The translations under genes were made by a program, and so were the position numbers. Positions 50,331-59,744 of a stretch of 64,000 nucleotides of DNA are shown in pieces. The notes beneath the pieces are model-generated. The model was given only the letters and a program-made list of their open reading frames with translations. It searched no databases and had not been told where the DNA came from. Within the stretch, counting starts at the first letter, position 1. Each line of letters starts with the position of its first letter. The DNA is from Chloracidobacterium sp. (GTDB lineage: Bacteria > Acidobacteriota > Blastocatellia > Pyrinomonadales > Pyrinomonadaceae): assembly GCA_016715795.1 (NCBI GenBank), contig JADJXP010000001.1:310001-374000 (forward strand), read 5' to 3'.

Positions 50331-51061
50331 GAATACAAGTTCATCGGCCGCGTGAGTAACTTGACCGGATCAGCCACGTTCAACGCCTCGCGAACAAAAA
50401 AAGGCTCGCCCGCCGCTACGCCGATCATTGTCCCAAAGTGCCTCGAGCGGTTTTCCAACTGATCAAGGAAACTCTTGCCCGTCAACATCGTTTCAGGCTC
50501 GGTCGACAGCGGATCATAAAACTGCGAGCGGTGGGCGCGTATAGCCTCCATCTTATCCTTGAGAAAATCTGAAATATCGACAATGAATGACGGCACTACC
50601 CGCCGTGAGAAGAGGCAGTGGGCGACGATCGGCGGTTGCAATCGGTCCTCGCCGGTTTCCGGATCATAATTGCGCATTGCCGCCAGACGGGACGATTCGC
50701 GAACGAGTTGAGCAATGTGATCGTGGTCGGGATGCGAGTCCTCGTGCTGATGCGTCAGCACCACACGCGGCCTGAGCCGTCGAAAGACACGCACCATCGC
50801 AACTCGCTCTACGTCCGTGACAAACACATGTCCGTCCGTCAGGCCCAGGTTCTCTCGCACGTCGAGCTTGAGAATTCTCGCCGCGTCCTCGGCCTCTCTT
50901 GCTCGGCCCTCGACCGTTCCGCGCGTGCCCATCTCGCCGCGGGTCACATCAAGTGCTCCCGTCTGGTAGCCGAGCGATTTCATCTTTAGCATCGTGCCGC
51001 CGACCGAGAGTTCGAGGTCGTCGGGATGCGCAAAAACGGCGAGGATGTCGACCTGGCTCAT
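50327..51061 (-). CDS. bshB1: Bacillithiol biosynthesis deacetylase (PIG-L family)
   Basis: 244 residues. LmbE/PIG-L zinc deacetylase with AHPDDLELSVGGT, GEMGTRGT and HQHEDSHPDHDH. The GTxExR-type arrangement and the downstream FVDISDFLKDKMEAIRAHRS match BshB1 more than other PIG-L enzymes. It removes acetyl from GlcNAc-malate in bacillithiol synthesis. Other bsh genes are not in this window. Divergent from the MBL gene at 51103. Confidence 0.85.
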   Translation of the reverse strand: MSQVDILAVFAHPDDLELSVGGTMLKMKSLGYQTGALDVTRGEMGTRGTVEGRAREAEDAARILKLDVRENLGLTDGHVFVTDVERVAMVRVFRRLRPRVVLTHQHEDSHPDHDHIAQLVRESSRLAAMRNYDPETGEDRLQPPIVAHCLFSRRVVPSFIVDISDFLKDKMEAIRAHRSQFYDPLSTEPETMLTGKSFLDQLENRSRHFGTMIGVAAGEPFFVREALNVADPVKLLTRPMNLYS

Positions 51062-51102
51062 TCGGTTAATTTATCACAGCATCGCTCTGTTAACATTCAC
51101 CT

Positions 51103-51867
51103 ATGAAGCTAACGGTCCTCGGCTCTGGCACGAGCGTTCCGCATCCAAAGCGGACAAGTTCTGCCTACTGGCTAGAAACGTCTGGCGGCTCGCTGCTCCT
51201 TGATTGCTCGGCATCGGTCGACTCGCGAATGGCCGCAGCAGGTCTCGACTGGCCAAACCTCGACACGATCTGGATCTCACACTTTCACCTCGACCACGTC
51301 GGCGGCCTCGCACCGCTGCTCGCCGGGACAAAACACGCCGAGGAAATGAACGGCCGCACCAAACCGCTGCGCATAGTCGGGCCCAAGGGCCTTGCCCAAC
51401 TGATCAATGGATTCAGCGACGCAAATAACTATCGCCTGCTCGAACAACCGTTTCCTGTCGAGATAATCGAGGTCGAACCGCTGGAAAAACATGAGATCGT
51501 CACAGGTGTCGAGGCGGTCGCGATGAAAACTCCTCACACCGCAGAAAGCCTCGCGATATACATTCGCGACGGCGAAACAACGCTCGTCTACACGGCCGAT
51601 ACGGCCTTTGACGAAAAACTGGCGACCTTTGCCAACCGCGTCGACCTGCTCCTGATCGAATGCACCTTTTTGCGCAATAAGCCCGTAAAGAAGCACCTTG
51701 AGCTCGCCGAGGTTATGCACATAGTCAGAAAGGCGCAGCCAAAACGCGCTGTTCTGACGCACTTCTATCCCGAATGGGACGAAGTCGGTTTTCAGGAAGA
51801 GGTGGGCAAATTTCAGCCGGCCTCGGAGGTATTCCAGGCTTTTGACGGAATGACTATCGAGCTCTAG
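51103..51867 (+). CDS. MBL-fold hydrolase, RNase Z-like
   Basis: 254 residues. A metallo-beta-lactamase fold with LTVLGSGTSVPHPKRTSSAY, the zinc site ISHFHLDHVGGL (HxHxDH), TPHTAESLAIYI, YTADTAFDE and VLTHFYPEW. The layout resembles RNase Z/ElaC and related hydrolases, but it is shorter than typical tRNase Z and lacks an obvious exosite arm, so the substrate is open. Its stop overlaps the convergent gene by 4 nt. Confidence 0.8.
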   Translation: MKLTVLGSGTSVPHPKRTSSAYWLETSGGSLLLDCSASVDSRMAAAGLDWPNLDTIWISHFHLDHVGGLAPLLAGTKHAEEMNGRTKPLRIVGPKGLAQLINGFSDANNYRLLEQPFPVEIIEVEPLEKHEIVTGVEAVAMKTPHTAESLAIYIRDGETTLVYTADTAFDEKLATFANRVDLLLIECTFLRNKPVKKHLELAEVMHIVRKAQPKRAVLTHFYPEWDEVGFQEEVGKFQPASEVFQAFDGMTIEL

Positions 51868-52289
51868 CCATTGGCGTGTCGCTTTGCCATCGCCATCAGG
51901 TCGGCGGGCATCCATTCCTCAAGGACCTTTTCCTCTGCAGCGGCAATGCCCTTGGCCCGGTTTCGCCACTCTTTTGCGGGGTCGTCCTCGCGGCCGGATT
52001 CCTTGGGATAATTCTCGACCTGTTCGAGGCTGATGACGATGCCGAGGGCAACTTCGTTCCAGTCCTCGTTCTGGATGCCGCGGAGTACGACCGGCAGGCC
52101 CGCGGTCCAATCCTCTTCGGGCGCAATGTTGTCAAATTCCGGAATGGTCAAGGTCACGGTTAAGGGAAATGGGCCGCCGCGAAATTCGCTGACGATGCGC
52201 TTTCGCAACTCATCAAACGACGCAGACGGATCGCTGCTCCGCATCTCCATCGCACGCCTAAAGATATCTGATACACTAGGTTCGTTCAT
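51864..52289 (-). CDS. Hypothetical cytosolic protein
   Basis: 141 residues, acidic, no signal or membrane segment. A short beta region (PLTVTLTIPEFDNIAPEEDW) and helical ends. Family not recognised. Convergent with the MBL hydrolase and divergent from the thioredoxin-like gene. Confidence 0.55.
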   Translation of the reverse strand: MNEPSVSDIFRRAMEMRSSDPSASFDELRKRIVSEFRGGPFPLTVTLTIPEFDNIAPEEDWTAGLPVVLRGIQNEDWNEVALGIVISLEQVENYPKESGREDDPAKEWRNRAKGIAAAEEKVLEEWMPADLMAMAKRHANG

Positions 52290-52390
52290 GGCTTTTCAGC
52301 CACAGGTTAGCACATATTGCGAAACCGGCGGAAAGAGCGCAACGTAAACCTTCGTTAACCGCATCTGATGCGTGAGCACTTTTGACCAAG

Positions 52391-53068
52391 ATGAAAACAG
52401 CCATCGCTATAGTATTGACCCTCTTTACCGGCACCATCGCGTTTGGCCAGAACGAGCAGGCTCCGATCCTCGAGAAGGAAATCACCTATAAGAACTGGAA
52501 GTACAAGGACGTTCGCTCGGGCGAAGAGACGGAGTTACGCAAGTTCGCGAAAGGAAAAAAACTCGTCATCGTTGTCTATTTTGCCCCGTGGTGCGGCAAC
52601 TGGCGTCACGACGCTCCGTTCCTGCAGCGGTTCTATGAGAAATACCATGGCAAAGGACTCGAGATCATCGGTGTCGGCGAGTATGATCCTGCGTCGTCAA
52701 TGCGAAGCAATCTGGACACTCTAAAAGTCACCTTTCCCGTCGTTTTCGAATCCGAAAGCCGTGCAGATAAGCAAAAGACCTCGCACTACGACTATCGCAA
52801 ATCTACCGGAGACAACCGCAATTGGGGCTCGCCGTGGTACGTTCTGCTGAGTCCGTCAGCGATGGAGAAAAAGGGAGACGTGCTCGTGAAGAAGACCCAC
52901 GTCATCAACGGTGAGATGGTCGAGGCCGAGGGGGAACGGTTCATCCGGCAAAAGCTCGGGTTGCCTGTTGCCGATACAAAGACCGCTGACAAGGATGCAA
53001 AGATCGAGGTCTGTGACCCGAATCAACCTTCAAGCGGGCTTATCACCACTGCTGTGAAGAAGCAGTGA
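52391..53068 (+). CDS. Exported thioredoxin-fold protein lacking the CxxC pair
   Basis: 225 residues from ATG 52391, signal peptide (MKTAIAIVLTLFTGTIAFG). A thioredoxin/TlpA-like core is suggested by KKLVIVVYFAPWCGNWRHDA followed by GLEIIGVGEYDPAS. The usual WCxxC is WCGNW here: only the first Cys remains, so ordinary disulfide exchange is not expected; a peroxidatic or structural role is possible. A lone Cys near the C-terminus (KIEVCDPN) could pair with it. Two nt separate its stop from the convergent neighbour's stop. Confidence 0.7.
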   Translation: MKTAIAIVLTLFTGTIAFGQNEQAPILEKEITYKNWKYKDVRSGEETELRKFAKGKKLVIVVYFAPWCGNWRHDAPFLQRFYEKYHGKGLEIIGVGEYDPASSMRSNLDTLKVTFPVVFESESRADKQKTSHYDYRKSTGDNRNWGSPWYVLLSPSAMEKKGDVLVKKTHVINGEMVEAEGERFIRQKLGLPVADTKTADKDAKIEVCDPNQPSSGLITTAVKKQ

Positions 53069-53070
53069 GC

Positions 53071-53589
53071 CTACATCGCAGCCAGAGCATCAGATAATTT
53101 CTCCACAAGCATCAGCAACGGTTGTCCGGATTGCGAAAACTTTCCGGCTGCCGCCAGATCTTCGCATTCGGCACTGATCCGCGTGATCCCGTCGATCTGG
53201 GGCAGGAATTTCTTGAGGCCCGATTTAGTGCGGAAGTCGACCTCCAGCGTCGCGATACCCGCGCGAAGATTTCGTATCGCCTGCATCACCTTCGCCTTGT
53301 TGGCAGAATTTGCGTCAAGCGTCGTTTTGGGCAGCGTTTTGGCATTTGCCTGTGCGTCGATGTCCTCTATCCCGTACGCGATGCCGCCGAGCATGTAGAG
53401 GAACTTGGTGACGTTCTTGATCTGGATCGACACTTTATCGGCACCTTCTCTAATTTCCAGGGGCGAGCCGGCGGTCACGGGCTGAGTTGTCGGCTTTTTG
53501 GCGGTCGATTTGGTCTTTTGTCCGAACGCGGCTGTCGTTGATATTGCGAAGAAAAGGGCGATGTAGATTAGCGTGGTCAGTCGTTTCAT
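53071..53589 (-). CDS. Small exported helical protein
   Basis: 172 residues from ATG 53589, where the signal peptide starts (MKRLTTLIYIALFFAISTTA); the longer frame runs into the lipB gene and is unlikely. The mature part is a Lys/Thr/Pro linker and amphipathic helices (KVMQAIRNLRAGIATLEVDF). Unrecognised. Divergent from lipB, 43 bp apart. Confidence 0.6.
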   Translation of the reverse strand: MKRLTTLIYIALFFAISTTAAFGQKTKSTAKKPTTQPVTAGSPLEIREGADKVSIQIKNVTKFLYMLGGIAYGIEDIDAQANAKTLPKTTLDANSANKAKVMQAIRNLRAGIATLEVDFRTKSGLKKFLPQIDGITRISAECEDLAAAGKFSQSGQPLLMLVEKLSDALAAM

Positions 53590-53632
53590 AATGGGCCTGC
53601 CTGTTAAATATCCGGCAAAAATCTTATCATAG

Positions 53633-54349
53633 ATGAAGATGCCGGTTCGGGAGTTGGAAGTTCGCCGCCTTGGGCGCATCGCCTATGCGGAGGCACTCGA
53701 TTTGCAAAAGCAGCTCGAGGATGATGTGATCGCCCGGCGTGTGCCGGACCATTTGTTGTTGCTCGAGCACCCGCACACTTACACGCTCGGACGCCGCTCA
53801 AAGGAGCAGGGCGTGTTGGCAACCGAGGCAATGCTTCGGTCACTCGGCGTAGATGTCTTTGATATCAACCGTGGCGGTCGTGTCACGTATCACGGACCCG
53901 GTCAGATCGTCGGCTATCCCGTGATCAATCTCTCACCTGATCGTGAAGATGTACACAGATATGTCCGCGACCTCGAAGAGGTCCTGATTCGCTCCATGGC
54001 GGACTTTGATATTAAGGCCTACCGGATCGACGGGCTCACGGGCGTCCATACATCGGCTGGCAAGGTGGCAGCTATTGGCGTCCATATTAAGCGCTGGGTG
54101 ACAACGCACGGATTCGCCCTGAACGTGAAAACTGACCTGAGCTATTACAACTGGATAATAGCCTGTGATGGCGAACCGGTGACATCGATGGATCGGTTGC
54201 TGGGACACGAGGTGGAGATGGCTGAGGTCACTGACAGCGTAGTGAAGAATTTTTGTTCCGTCTTTGAGTACGCCGGGATCGTTCACTTCTCCGAACAGAC
54301 CGCACGCCAGCCGCGCAATGAGACTGGGCTATTAGAGGTACTGACATGA
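53633..54349 (+). CDS. lipB: Octanoyl-ACP:protein N-octanoyltransferase
   Basis: 238 residues. It transfers octanoate from acyl carrier protein to lipoyl domains, the first step of lipoylation. Signature: HPHTYTLGRRS, RGGRVTYHGPGQIVGYPVIN, the catalytic Lys in AGKVAAIGVHIKRWVTTHG, and a Cys at the catalytic position in WIIACDGEPVTSM (usually PCG; here ACD). lipA is not in the window. The downstream lipoprotein gene overlaps by 4 nt. Confidence 0.92.
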   Translation: MKMPVRELEVRRLGRIAYAEALDLQKQLEDDVIARRVPDHLLLLEHPHTYTLGRRSKEQGVLATEAMLRSLGVDVFDINRGGRVTYHGPGQIVGYPVINLSPDREDVHRYVRDLEEVLIRSMADFDIKAYRIDGLTGVHTSAGKVAAIGVHIKRWVTTHGFALNVKTDLSYYNWIIACDGEPVTSMDRLLGHEVEMAEVTDSVVKNFCSVFEYAGIVHFSEQTARQPRNETGLLEVLT

Positions 54350-55269
54350 ACAAACTATCGATATTGCTTTCTGTTCTATTGGCCGGCCTTTTGTCGGCCG
54401 CGTGCGGAGGCTCGCAGAATACTGCAAGCATTAATCCGACGGTCCCGCCTAAGCCGCTTTTCAAGGTTGTCGAACGACCGCAGGAGATCAAAGACCTGAT
54501 GGCCAAACGCGGCGAGCAGGATCAGGCCGCGCCAACCCTAAAGATCGTCGAGCCGGCCGCCGATACCACGTTGTCGAGTTCGACCGTCAAGGTCAAACTC
54601 GAGATCGCAGGTGATCTGAAGGGTTACTCTCCCCATATGGATATGGAGACCAAAACGGGCAACCACATCCATGTCATCCTCGACAATCAGCCATACGAGG
54701 CATATTACAATCTGGGCCAGGCTTTCGAATTGCGGAATGTTCTGGACGGGGAGCACACCCTACGCGTCTTTCCTTCACGGCCGTGGCACGAAAGCTATAA
54801 GAACGACGGCGCGTTCCAGATGATCAAGTTCACTGTGAAGGGCGGCAAGGCCGACCCGAACAAGCCGACAATCACGAACTCAGGTCAAACTGTGTCCAAT
54901 ACTAGCTCCGCCCCGGTGGGCGAGGGCAAGGACGTTCTGCCCAGCAACGCGGGCCCGGTGGACATGACAAGGCCGCTGCTCACCTACAGCCGGCCGAAAG
55001 GCGAATACAAGCTGGAAACCTCGGACGAGATAATGGTCGATTTCTGGCTCTCGAATGCCAAGCTGACAGGTGACGGCGGGGAGTACCGAGTGCGGATCAA
55101 GATCGACGCCGCTGAGCCCATCTATCTTGAAAGATGGGAGCCCGTGTGGCTGACGGGTTGGACGCCGGGCAAGGCGATGCTTGCCCTTGAGCTCGTAGAT
55201 CGGAATGGCAACATCATTGACAACGCGGGATATAACCGCACGACCCGCGACATCACTATAACGAAATAG
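54346..55269 (+). CDS. Lipoprotein of unknown function
   Basis: 307 residues with a lipoprotein signal (MNKLSILLSVLLAGLLSAAC, lipobox LSAAC). Two beta-rich parts follow: residues about 60-165 (TGNHIHVILDNQPYEAYYNL) and about 200-307 (GEYKLETSDEIMVDFWLSN), joined by a Ser/Thr linker. The first resembles a DUF4399-like or Ig-like fold, without a decisive motif. It starts inside the lipB stop (ATGA) and lies 2 nt before the esterase gene. Confidence 0.65.
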   Translation: MNKLSILLSVLLAGLLSAACGGSQNTASINPTVPPKPLFKVVERPQEIKDLMAKRGEQDQAAPTLKIVEPAADTTLSSSTVKVKLEIAGDLKGYSPHMDMETKTGNHIHVILDNQPYEAYYNLGQAFELRNVLDGEHTLRVFPSRPWHESYKNDGAFQMIKFTVKGGKADPNKPTITNSGQTVSNTSSAPVGEGKDVLPSNAGPVDMTRPLLTYSRPKGEYKLETSDEIMVDFWLSNAKLTGDGGEYRVRIKIDAAEPIYLERWEPVWLTGWTPGKAMLALELVDRNGNIIDNAGYNRTTRDITITK

Positions 55270-55271
55270 AT

Positions 55272-56009
55272 ATGAGACGAGACATTACATCGTGGTTTAG
55301 CCACAATCTCGGCATGGAAATGCCCCTGGTCGCCTACGGTGACCGCGGCTACCCGCTGCTGATGTTCCCGACCGCCGCGGCTGACTATCTGGAGTATGAG
55401 CGGTTCTATCTGGTCGATTCGATAAAGGACCTCATTGAGGCGGGACAGATCCGAGCTTACTCGATCAATTCCGTCAATCGCTACAGCCTGCTCAACAAGG
55501 AATCGCATCCGGGCTGGAAGGTCGAGATGCTGGCTCGCTACGACCGCTACATCATGGATGAGGTCATTCCGCTGATCCGAAACGAATGCGGCTCTGACGC
55601 CCGCCCACTAACAACCGGGGCCTCGCTTGGGGCATTCCTGGCTGCGAATACCTACTTCAAACATTCCGAAGCGTTTCGCGGGACGATCGCGATGAGCGGC
55701 AGCTACGACATCTACAACTACCTTGAGAGCTATTTTGACGACAACGTCTACTTCAACAATCCGGTGATGTATCTCAAGAATCTCGATGACGACTATCATC
55801 TGCCGCGTTTGCGACAGGCGGATTCGATCGTGATCGTCAGCGGCCAGGGCTCATACGAAGCCCCAGACCGCAGCCGGGAATTCTCAGGCCTGCTGCATTC
55901 AAAAGAAATTCCACACCGCCTCGAACTCTGGGGCCACGACGTTAATCATGACTGGCCGTGGTGGCGGCGAATGTTGCCGCATTATCTTGGCGAGTTCTGC
56001 AAACAATAA
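55272..56009 (+). CDS. Esterase-family alpha/beta hydrolase
   Basis: 245 residues, cytosolic (no signal). Nucleophile elbow TGASLGAFLA, acid/His end ELWGHDVNHDWPWW, oxyanion side PLLMFPTAAADYLEYE. It resembles the esterase D/antigen 85 group in which the His is followed by W. Substrate unknown. Third gene of lipB-lipoprotein-esterase. Confidence 0.75.
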   Translation: MRRDITSWFSHNLGMEMPLVAYGDRGYPLLMFPTAAADYLEYERFYLVDSIKDLIEAGQIRAYSINSVNRYSLLNKESHPGWKVEMLARYDRYIMDEVIPLIRNECGSDARPLTTGASLGAFLAANTYFKHSEAFRGTIAMSGSYDIYNYLESYFDDNVYFNNPVMYLKNLDDDYHLPRLRQADSIVIVSGQGSYEAPDRSREFSGLLHSKEIPHRLELWGHDVNHDWPWWRRMLPHYLGEFCKQ

Positions 56010-56031
56010 GAGGGATGATCTCTCATCCCTC
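56010..56031. terminator. Bidirectional hairpin between convergent genes
   Basis: GAGGGATGA (56010-56018) pairs with TCATCCCTC (56023-56031) around TCTC, placed between the esterase stop and the PBP1A stop. The T-run is weak on both sides. Confidence 0.6.
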
Positions 56032-56037
56032 CTGTGA

Positions 56038-58608
56038 TCAACCGTCACCCTTCTTACCCTTGCGTTTTCCGCCTTCGGGCCTATCCGGCGCCGGGTCGTT
56101 TCGCGGCGTCGATTGAACGGTCGGCGGTCGAACGACGATGGGCCGATCGGGGGGTGGTCCCGTATCTGCAGGCTTGGTATCCGCCGATCCGGGCCTCCCT
56201 GAATCGGTCATCTGTGTTTCACCGGGCAGAGGTGCATCCGGGTCGATCTTGGTTCCCGGAGTAAAAACAACACCGGTCTTACGGCCCTCAAGATCTGCTT
56301 CTTCCAGCTTTTCGAGTTCCTCGCGCTTTCGCATCTCACTTGCCCGTTTTACTTCAGGCGGCATGGGCGGCGGAGACGGGAATGTCTCAGTTGGTTTTCC
56401 CTTCAAGAAGGGGACCATGAACGCGTTGTAGTAAGGTAGCGCACCATGTCCGCCGGTCATGCCCGAGCCCAGTGATTCCTTTCTGAGCGGATTGCCCATC
56501 CAAACGCCGGTCACGTAGGTCGGAGTATAACCGATGAACCAAACGTCGGTATGGTCGTTCACCGTCCCCGTTTTGCCTGCCACTTGGCTTCCGCCGCCGG
56601 CTGCTCCCGGGGCCGTTCCACCGCCGGCGGTGACGCCCCGCATCATCTGAACCATCGTTAACGCTACGTATTCACTCGTGACCTTGGTACTCGCGCCATC
56701 ATACTCTTCGAGCAGGCTGCCGTCGCGGTTGTATACCTTGCGGATAAGGTGCGGCGCCATGCGAATACCCTTGTTTGGGAATACCGAATACGCCGCCGTC
56801 ATCTCGAGCAGCGAGGCCTCGCTCGCACCCAATGCGCTCGGCAGGCTGGGGGCCATAGGATTCGATATGCCAAAACGCCTCACCATTTGCCCGCCGGCCT
56901 GAATACCAACCTGTTCGAGCAAGTGGACGGCCGCGATGTTATAGGATTTTGCGAGAGCGATCTTCATCGGGACGTTGCCGTGGCTCGTGCTGCCGTCGTA
57001 ATTGTGCGGCATCCAACCACCGCGTTTTATCGGCGCACCGCTGACCGTCATATCCGGCGTCATTCCGTCCTCAACGGCAGCAGTGTAGATAAACGGCTTA
57101 TAAGCCGAGCCTGTCTGCCTGAGCCCCTGTGTAGCGTTATTGAATTTGTTGGTTTGGAAATCGTACCCGCCGACCATACACACAACTTCACCTGTTTTTG
57201 CATTGATCGTTACCAAAGATGCCTGCACCTCAGGCACCTGTTGCAGTTCAACATCGAGCATTTGCTTGTCCTTATCTACTCCCTTGATAAGGAACTCAGC
57301 CAGAAAACCCGGCTTAAGCTCGTCCTTTGGCCTGCGGCCGCTGCGGCCCATATCACCGGCCCGCACGATCGCCTTGTAGCGCCCGAAACGCACCCCGACC
57401 TCATCAGATGTCGGGCTCACCTTCATAACAAGACCCTTAATGTACTCACCTTCTTTGTAGTCATCGCCATACCAGTCAGGATGTTTAAACGTGTCCAGCG
57501 TCCTCTGGATCTCTTTCTCATCTGTCAGAGGCTCTTCATTCTCATCAACGAGAATATTCTTATAGTCCGAACGCCATTTTCGGCCACGATCAAAGTTTCG
57601 CAGACGTTCACGAATGGTTCGGGTTGCGATCTTCTGCGCTTCGACATTTATGGTCGAATAGACCTTAAGCCCACCCTGTGCGACGCGGGTCGTGTATTTC
57701 TCCTCGAGGTATTTTCGGATCTCTTCGATCGGATAATCCCACGCGGTCGATTTCGGCTGTGACTGGTAATAGGCGGTGCTCGCCAACTTAATATCAATAG
57801 CTTTTGCGGCATCCACTTCGGCCTGAGAATACCTTTCGGGAAAGTACTTCGCCATTTGGTCGAGGACGAGATCGCGCCGTTCGCGCGCCTTCGCCAGATT
57901 GCGCGTCGGAGAGTATTCAGGCGATTTTGGGATCGCTGCCAGCAATGCCGCCTCCTCCAGTGTCAGGTCCTTTACAGACTTACCGAAATACGTCCTCGAT
58001 CCGGCCTCAAAGCCATATGCGCCCGCACCGAGGAACACATAGTTCATGTACATCTCGAGGATCTGATCCTTTGTATAGAGCCGCTCGATCTGCAATGCGA
58101 CCGCCCATTCGTTGACCTTTCTCGTGTAGGTCTGATCCTTGTAGAGAAAGAGATTCTTGGCTAACTGCTGCGTGATCGTCGATGCTCCCTCGGTCCGCCC
58201 TGTAGTGAGGTTTCTGTAAACCGCTCCGATGATCCTGTACGGATCGATACCGATATGTTCGCGATATCGATAGTCCTCAATAGCCAGAAGAGCATCGGTC
58301 ACGCGATCCGGAACATCCTGGATCTTCAGGGGTATGCGTTTCTCGATAGCGAACTCGGCAAGGACCGTCTCGCCATCATCTGCGTAGATGGTCGTAACCT
58401 GAGGCGGACGATATGTCGCAAGGGCCGATACCTCGACCGAGTATCGAGAATTGTTGAGGTAGTAGCTCGCCAATACACCCGTCAGGGAACCTGCTGCGAG
58501 GGCCAGCAGAAGCGAGGTAACAAAGAACATCGCCGCCGATGAACGGCTGCGCGAACCCGCCGTCGCCCGTCTGCCGGGAACGTCTAATCGCTGAACCTCT
58601 ACCGCCAC
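56038..58608 (-). CDS. Class A penicillin-binding protein (PBP1A-type)
   Basis: 856 residues, GTG 58608 with GGAGG 7 nt upstream. A membrane anchor (AAMFFVTSLLLALAAGSLTG) is followed by the GT51 glycosyltransferase (AIEDYRYREHIGID, GASTITQQLAKNLFL, AAIPKSPEYSPTRN) and the transpeptidase, with catalytic SxxK in TGSAYKPFIY (about residue 502), SxN in AKSYNIAAVH and KTGTVND near 677. Pro-rich charged tail. It polymerises and cross-links peptidoglycan. It is the last gene of the elongation operon, 11 nt after rodA. Confidence 0.92.
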   Translation of the reverse strand: MAVEVQRLDVPGRRATAGSRSRSSAAMFFVTSLLLALAAGSLTGVLASYYLNNSRYSVEVSALATYRPPQVTTIYADDGETVLAEFAIEKRIPLKIQDVPDRVTDALLAIEDYRYREHIGIDPYRIIGAVYRNLTTGRTEGASTITQQLAKNLFLYKDQTYTRKVNEWAVALQIERLYTKDQILEMYMNYVFLGAGAYGFEAGSRTYFGKSVKDLTLEEAALLAAIPKSPEYSPTRNLAKARERRDLVLDQMAKYFPERYSQAEVDAAKAIDIKLASTAYYQSQPKSTAWDYPIEEIRKYLEEKYTTRVAQGGLKVYSTINVEAQKIATRTIRERLRNFDRGRKWRSDYKNILVDENEEPLTDEKEIQRTLDTFKHPDWYGDDYKEGEYIKGLVMKVSPTSDEVGVRFGRYKAIVRAGDMGRSGRRPKDELKPGFLAEFLIKGVDKDKQMLDVELQQVPEVQASLVTINAKTGEVVCMVGGYDFQTNKFNNATQGLRQTGSAYKPFIYTAAVEDGMTPDMTVSGAPIKRGGWMPHNYDGSTSHGNVPMKIALAKSYNIAAVHLLEQVGIQAGGQMVRRFGISNPMAPSLPSALGASEASLLEMTAAYSVFPNKGIRMAPHLIRKVYNRDGSLLEEYDGASTKVTSEYVALTMVQMMRGVTAGGGTAPGAAGGGSQVAGKTGTVNDHTDVWFIGYTPTYVTGVWMGNPLRKESLGSGMTGGHGALPYYNAFMVPFLKGKPTETFPSPPPMPPEVKRASEMRKREELEKLEEADLEGRKTGVVFTPGTKIDPDAPLPGETQMTDSGRPGSADTKPADTGPPPDRPIVVRPPTVQSTPRNDPAPDRPEGGKRKGKKGDG

Positions 58609-58619
58609 ACCAATACCTC

Positions 58620-59741
58620 CTAGTTAACGAACCGACGCAGTCTAATGCTCACGACGAAGCCGATCGCCACAAACGTCGACAGAATGGCCGACAAGCCTGC
58701 ACTCATCAGGGGAAGCGGCACGCCGATGACGGGTAGAAACCCCAGAGTCATCCCGATGTTGATGAATATCTGGAAGACCATCCCGCTCACAATGGCCATT
58801 ATAACAAGCATTCCGGCGCGCTCAGAAGCCTCTCTCGCCCCGGCTATCATCCTTGAAAGCAGTAAAGCGTATGCGAGCAACAGCGATATGCAGCCAATAA
58901 ATCCTGTATTCTCTGCAGTAACGGCAAAAATGAAATCAGTATGCGGCTCAGGTAGAAATTTCAGGACGCTTTGCGACGTCTCCGTCTCGCCGTGAATGCC
59001 CGACAATCCGCCCTTGCCGACCGTGATCATAGACTGTATCGTGTGATACCCGTAGCCGCGCGGATCGACGCTGTCCGGGTCGATGACCGCCATGATCCGT
59101 TCCTGCTGATAGCGCTTGATCTTACCGGTGCTGACACCAACATACCATGCCGATGGGATCAGAACCGCCGTTGCGACAAGAGCAATGATGATGTATCGCA
59201 CCTTGAGGGCGGACAAGAACAGCACAGCCGCGAGCAGCGGGATGTATGTGATCGCTTGACCCGCATCCGGCTCAAGCATGATAAGCGCTAGCGGCCCGGC
59301 TAGGATCGCACTTCCGATCAGGGTCTCACGCAGCGTTAGCTTCTTGGGTTTCCTGACACCGAAATACTTCGCCAGCATCAACACCGTAGGGATCTTCACG
59401 AATTCCGACGGCTGAAATTGCCCGATCACCGGAAGCCGAAGCCACGCCTTCTGGCCGTTGACCTCCACGCCCAACGGCGTCAAAACAAGAAGCAGCAGAA
59501 CCAGTCCGACTCCATAGAATACGGGTGCCGAATCTACGATGCGGCGAAAATCAGTAAACGCAACGACTACGAACGCCGTAACGCCGATCGCGATACCGAT
59601 GATCTGCTTTGACCAGTAACCCTCGCTCGGCAGCGCGTTTCGTATCTGCCAGACGCCAAATCCCGCAATGGCCAAGGCCAGCACAGCCGTTAGCCAGTCA
59701 AAATCGCGTAGCTCTCGTTTTTTCTCCAGAATGGCCGCCAT
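58620..59741 (-). CDS. rodA: SEDS peptidoglycan polymerase
   Basis: 373 residues, ten predicted membrane segments. SEDS landmarks: GVEVNGQKAWLRLPVIGQFQ then PSEFVKI, LLAGPLALIMLEPDAGQAI-like region, and the C-terminal GVPLPLMSAGLSAILSTF. With PBP2 (mrdA, 3 nt upstream) it forms the elongasome polymerase-transpeptidase pair. Confidence 0.93.
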   Translation of the reverse strand: MAAILEKKRELRDFDWLTAVLALAIAGFGVWQIRNALPSEGYWSKQIIGIAIGVTAFVVVAFTDFRRIVDSAPVFYGVGLVLLLLVLTPLGVEVNGQKAWLRLPVIGQFQPSEFVKIPTVLMLAKYFGVRKPKKLTLRETLIGSAILAGPLALIMLEPDAGQAITYIPLLAAVLFLSALKVRYIIIALVATAVLIPSAWYVGVSTGKIKRYQQERIMAVIDPDSVDPRGYGYHTIQSMITVGKGGLSGIHGETETSQSVLKFLPEPHTDFIFAVTAENTGFIGCISLLLAYALLLSRMIAGAREASERAGMLVIMAIVSGMVFQIFINIGMTLGFLPVIGVPLPLMSAGLSAILSTFVAIGFVVSIRLRRFVN

Positions 59742-59744
59742 GCC

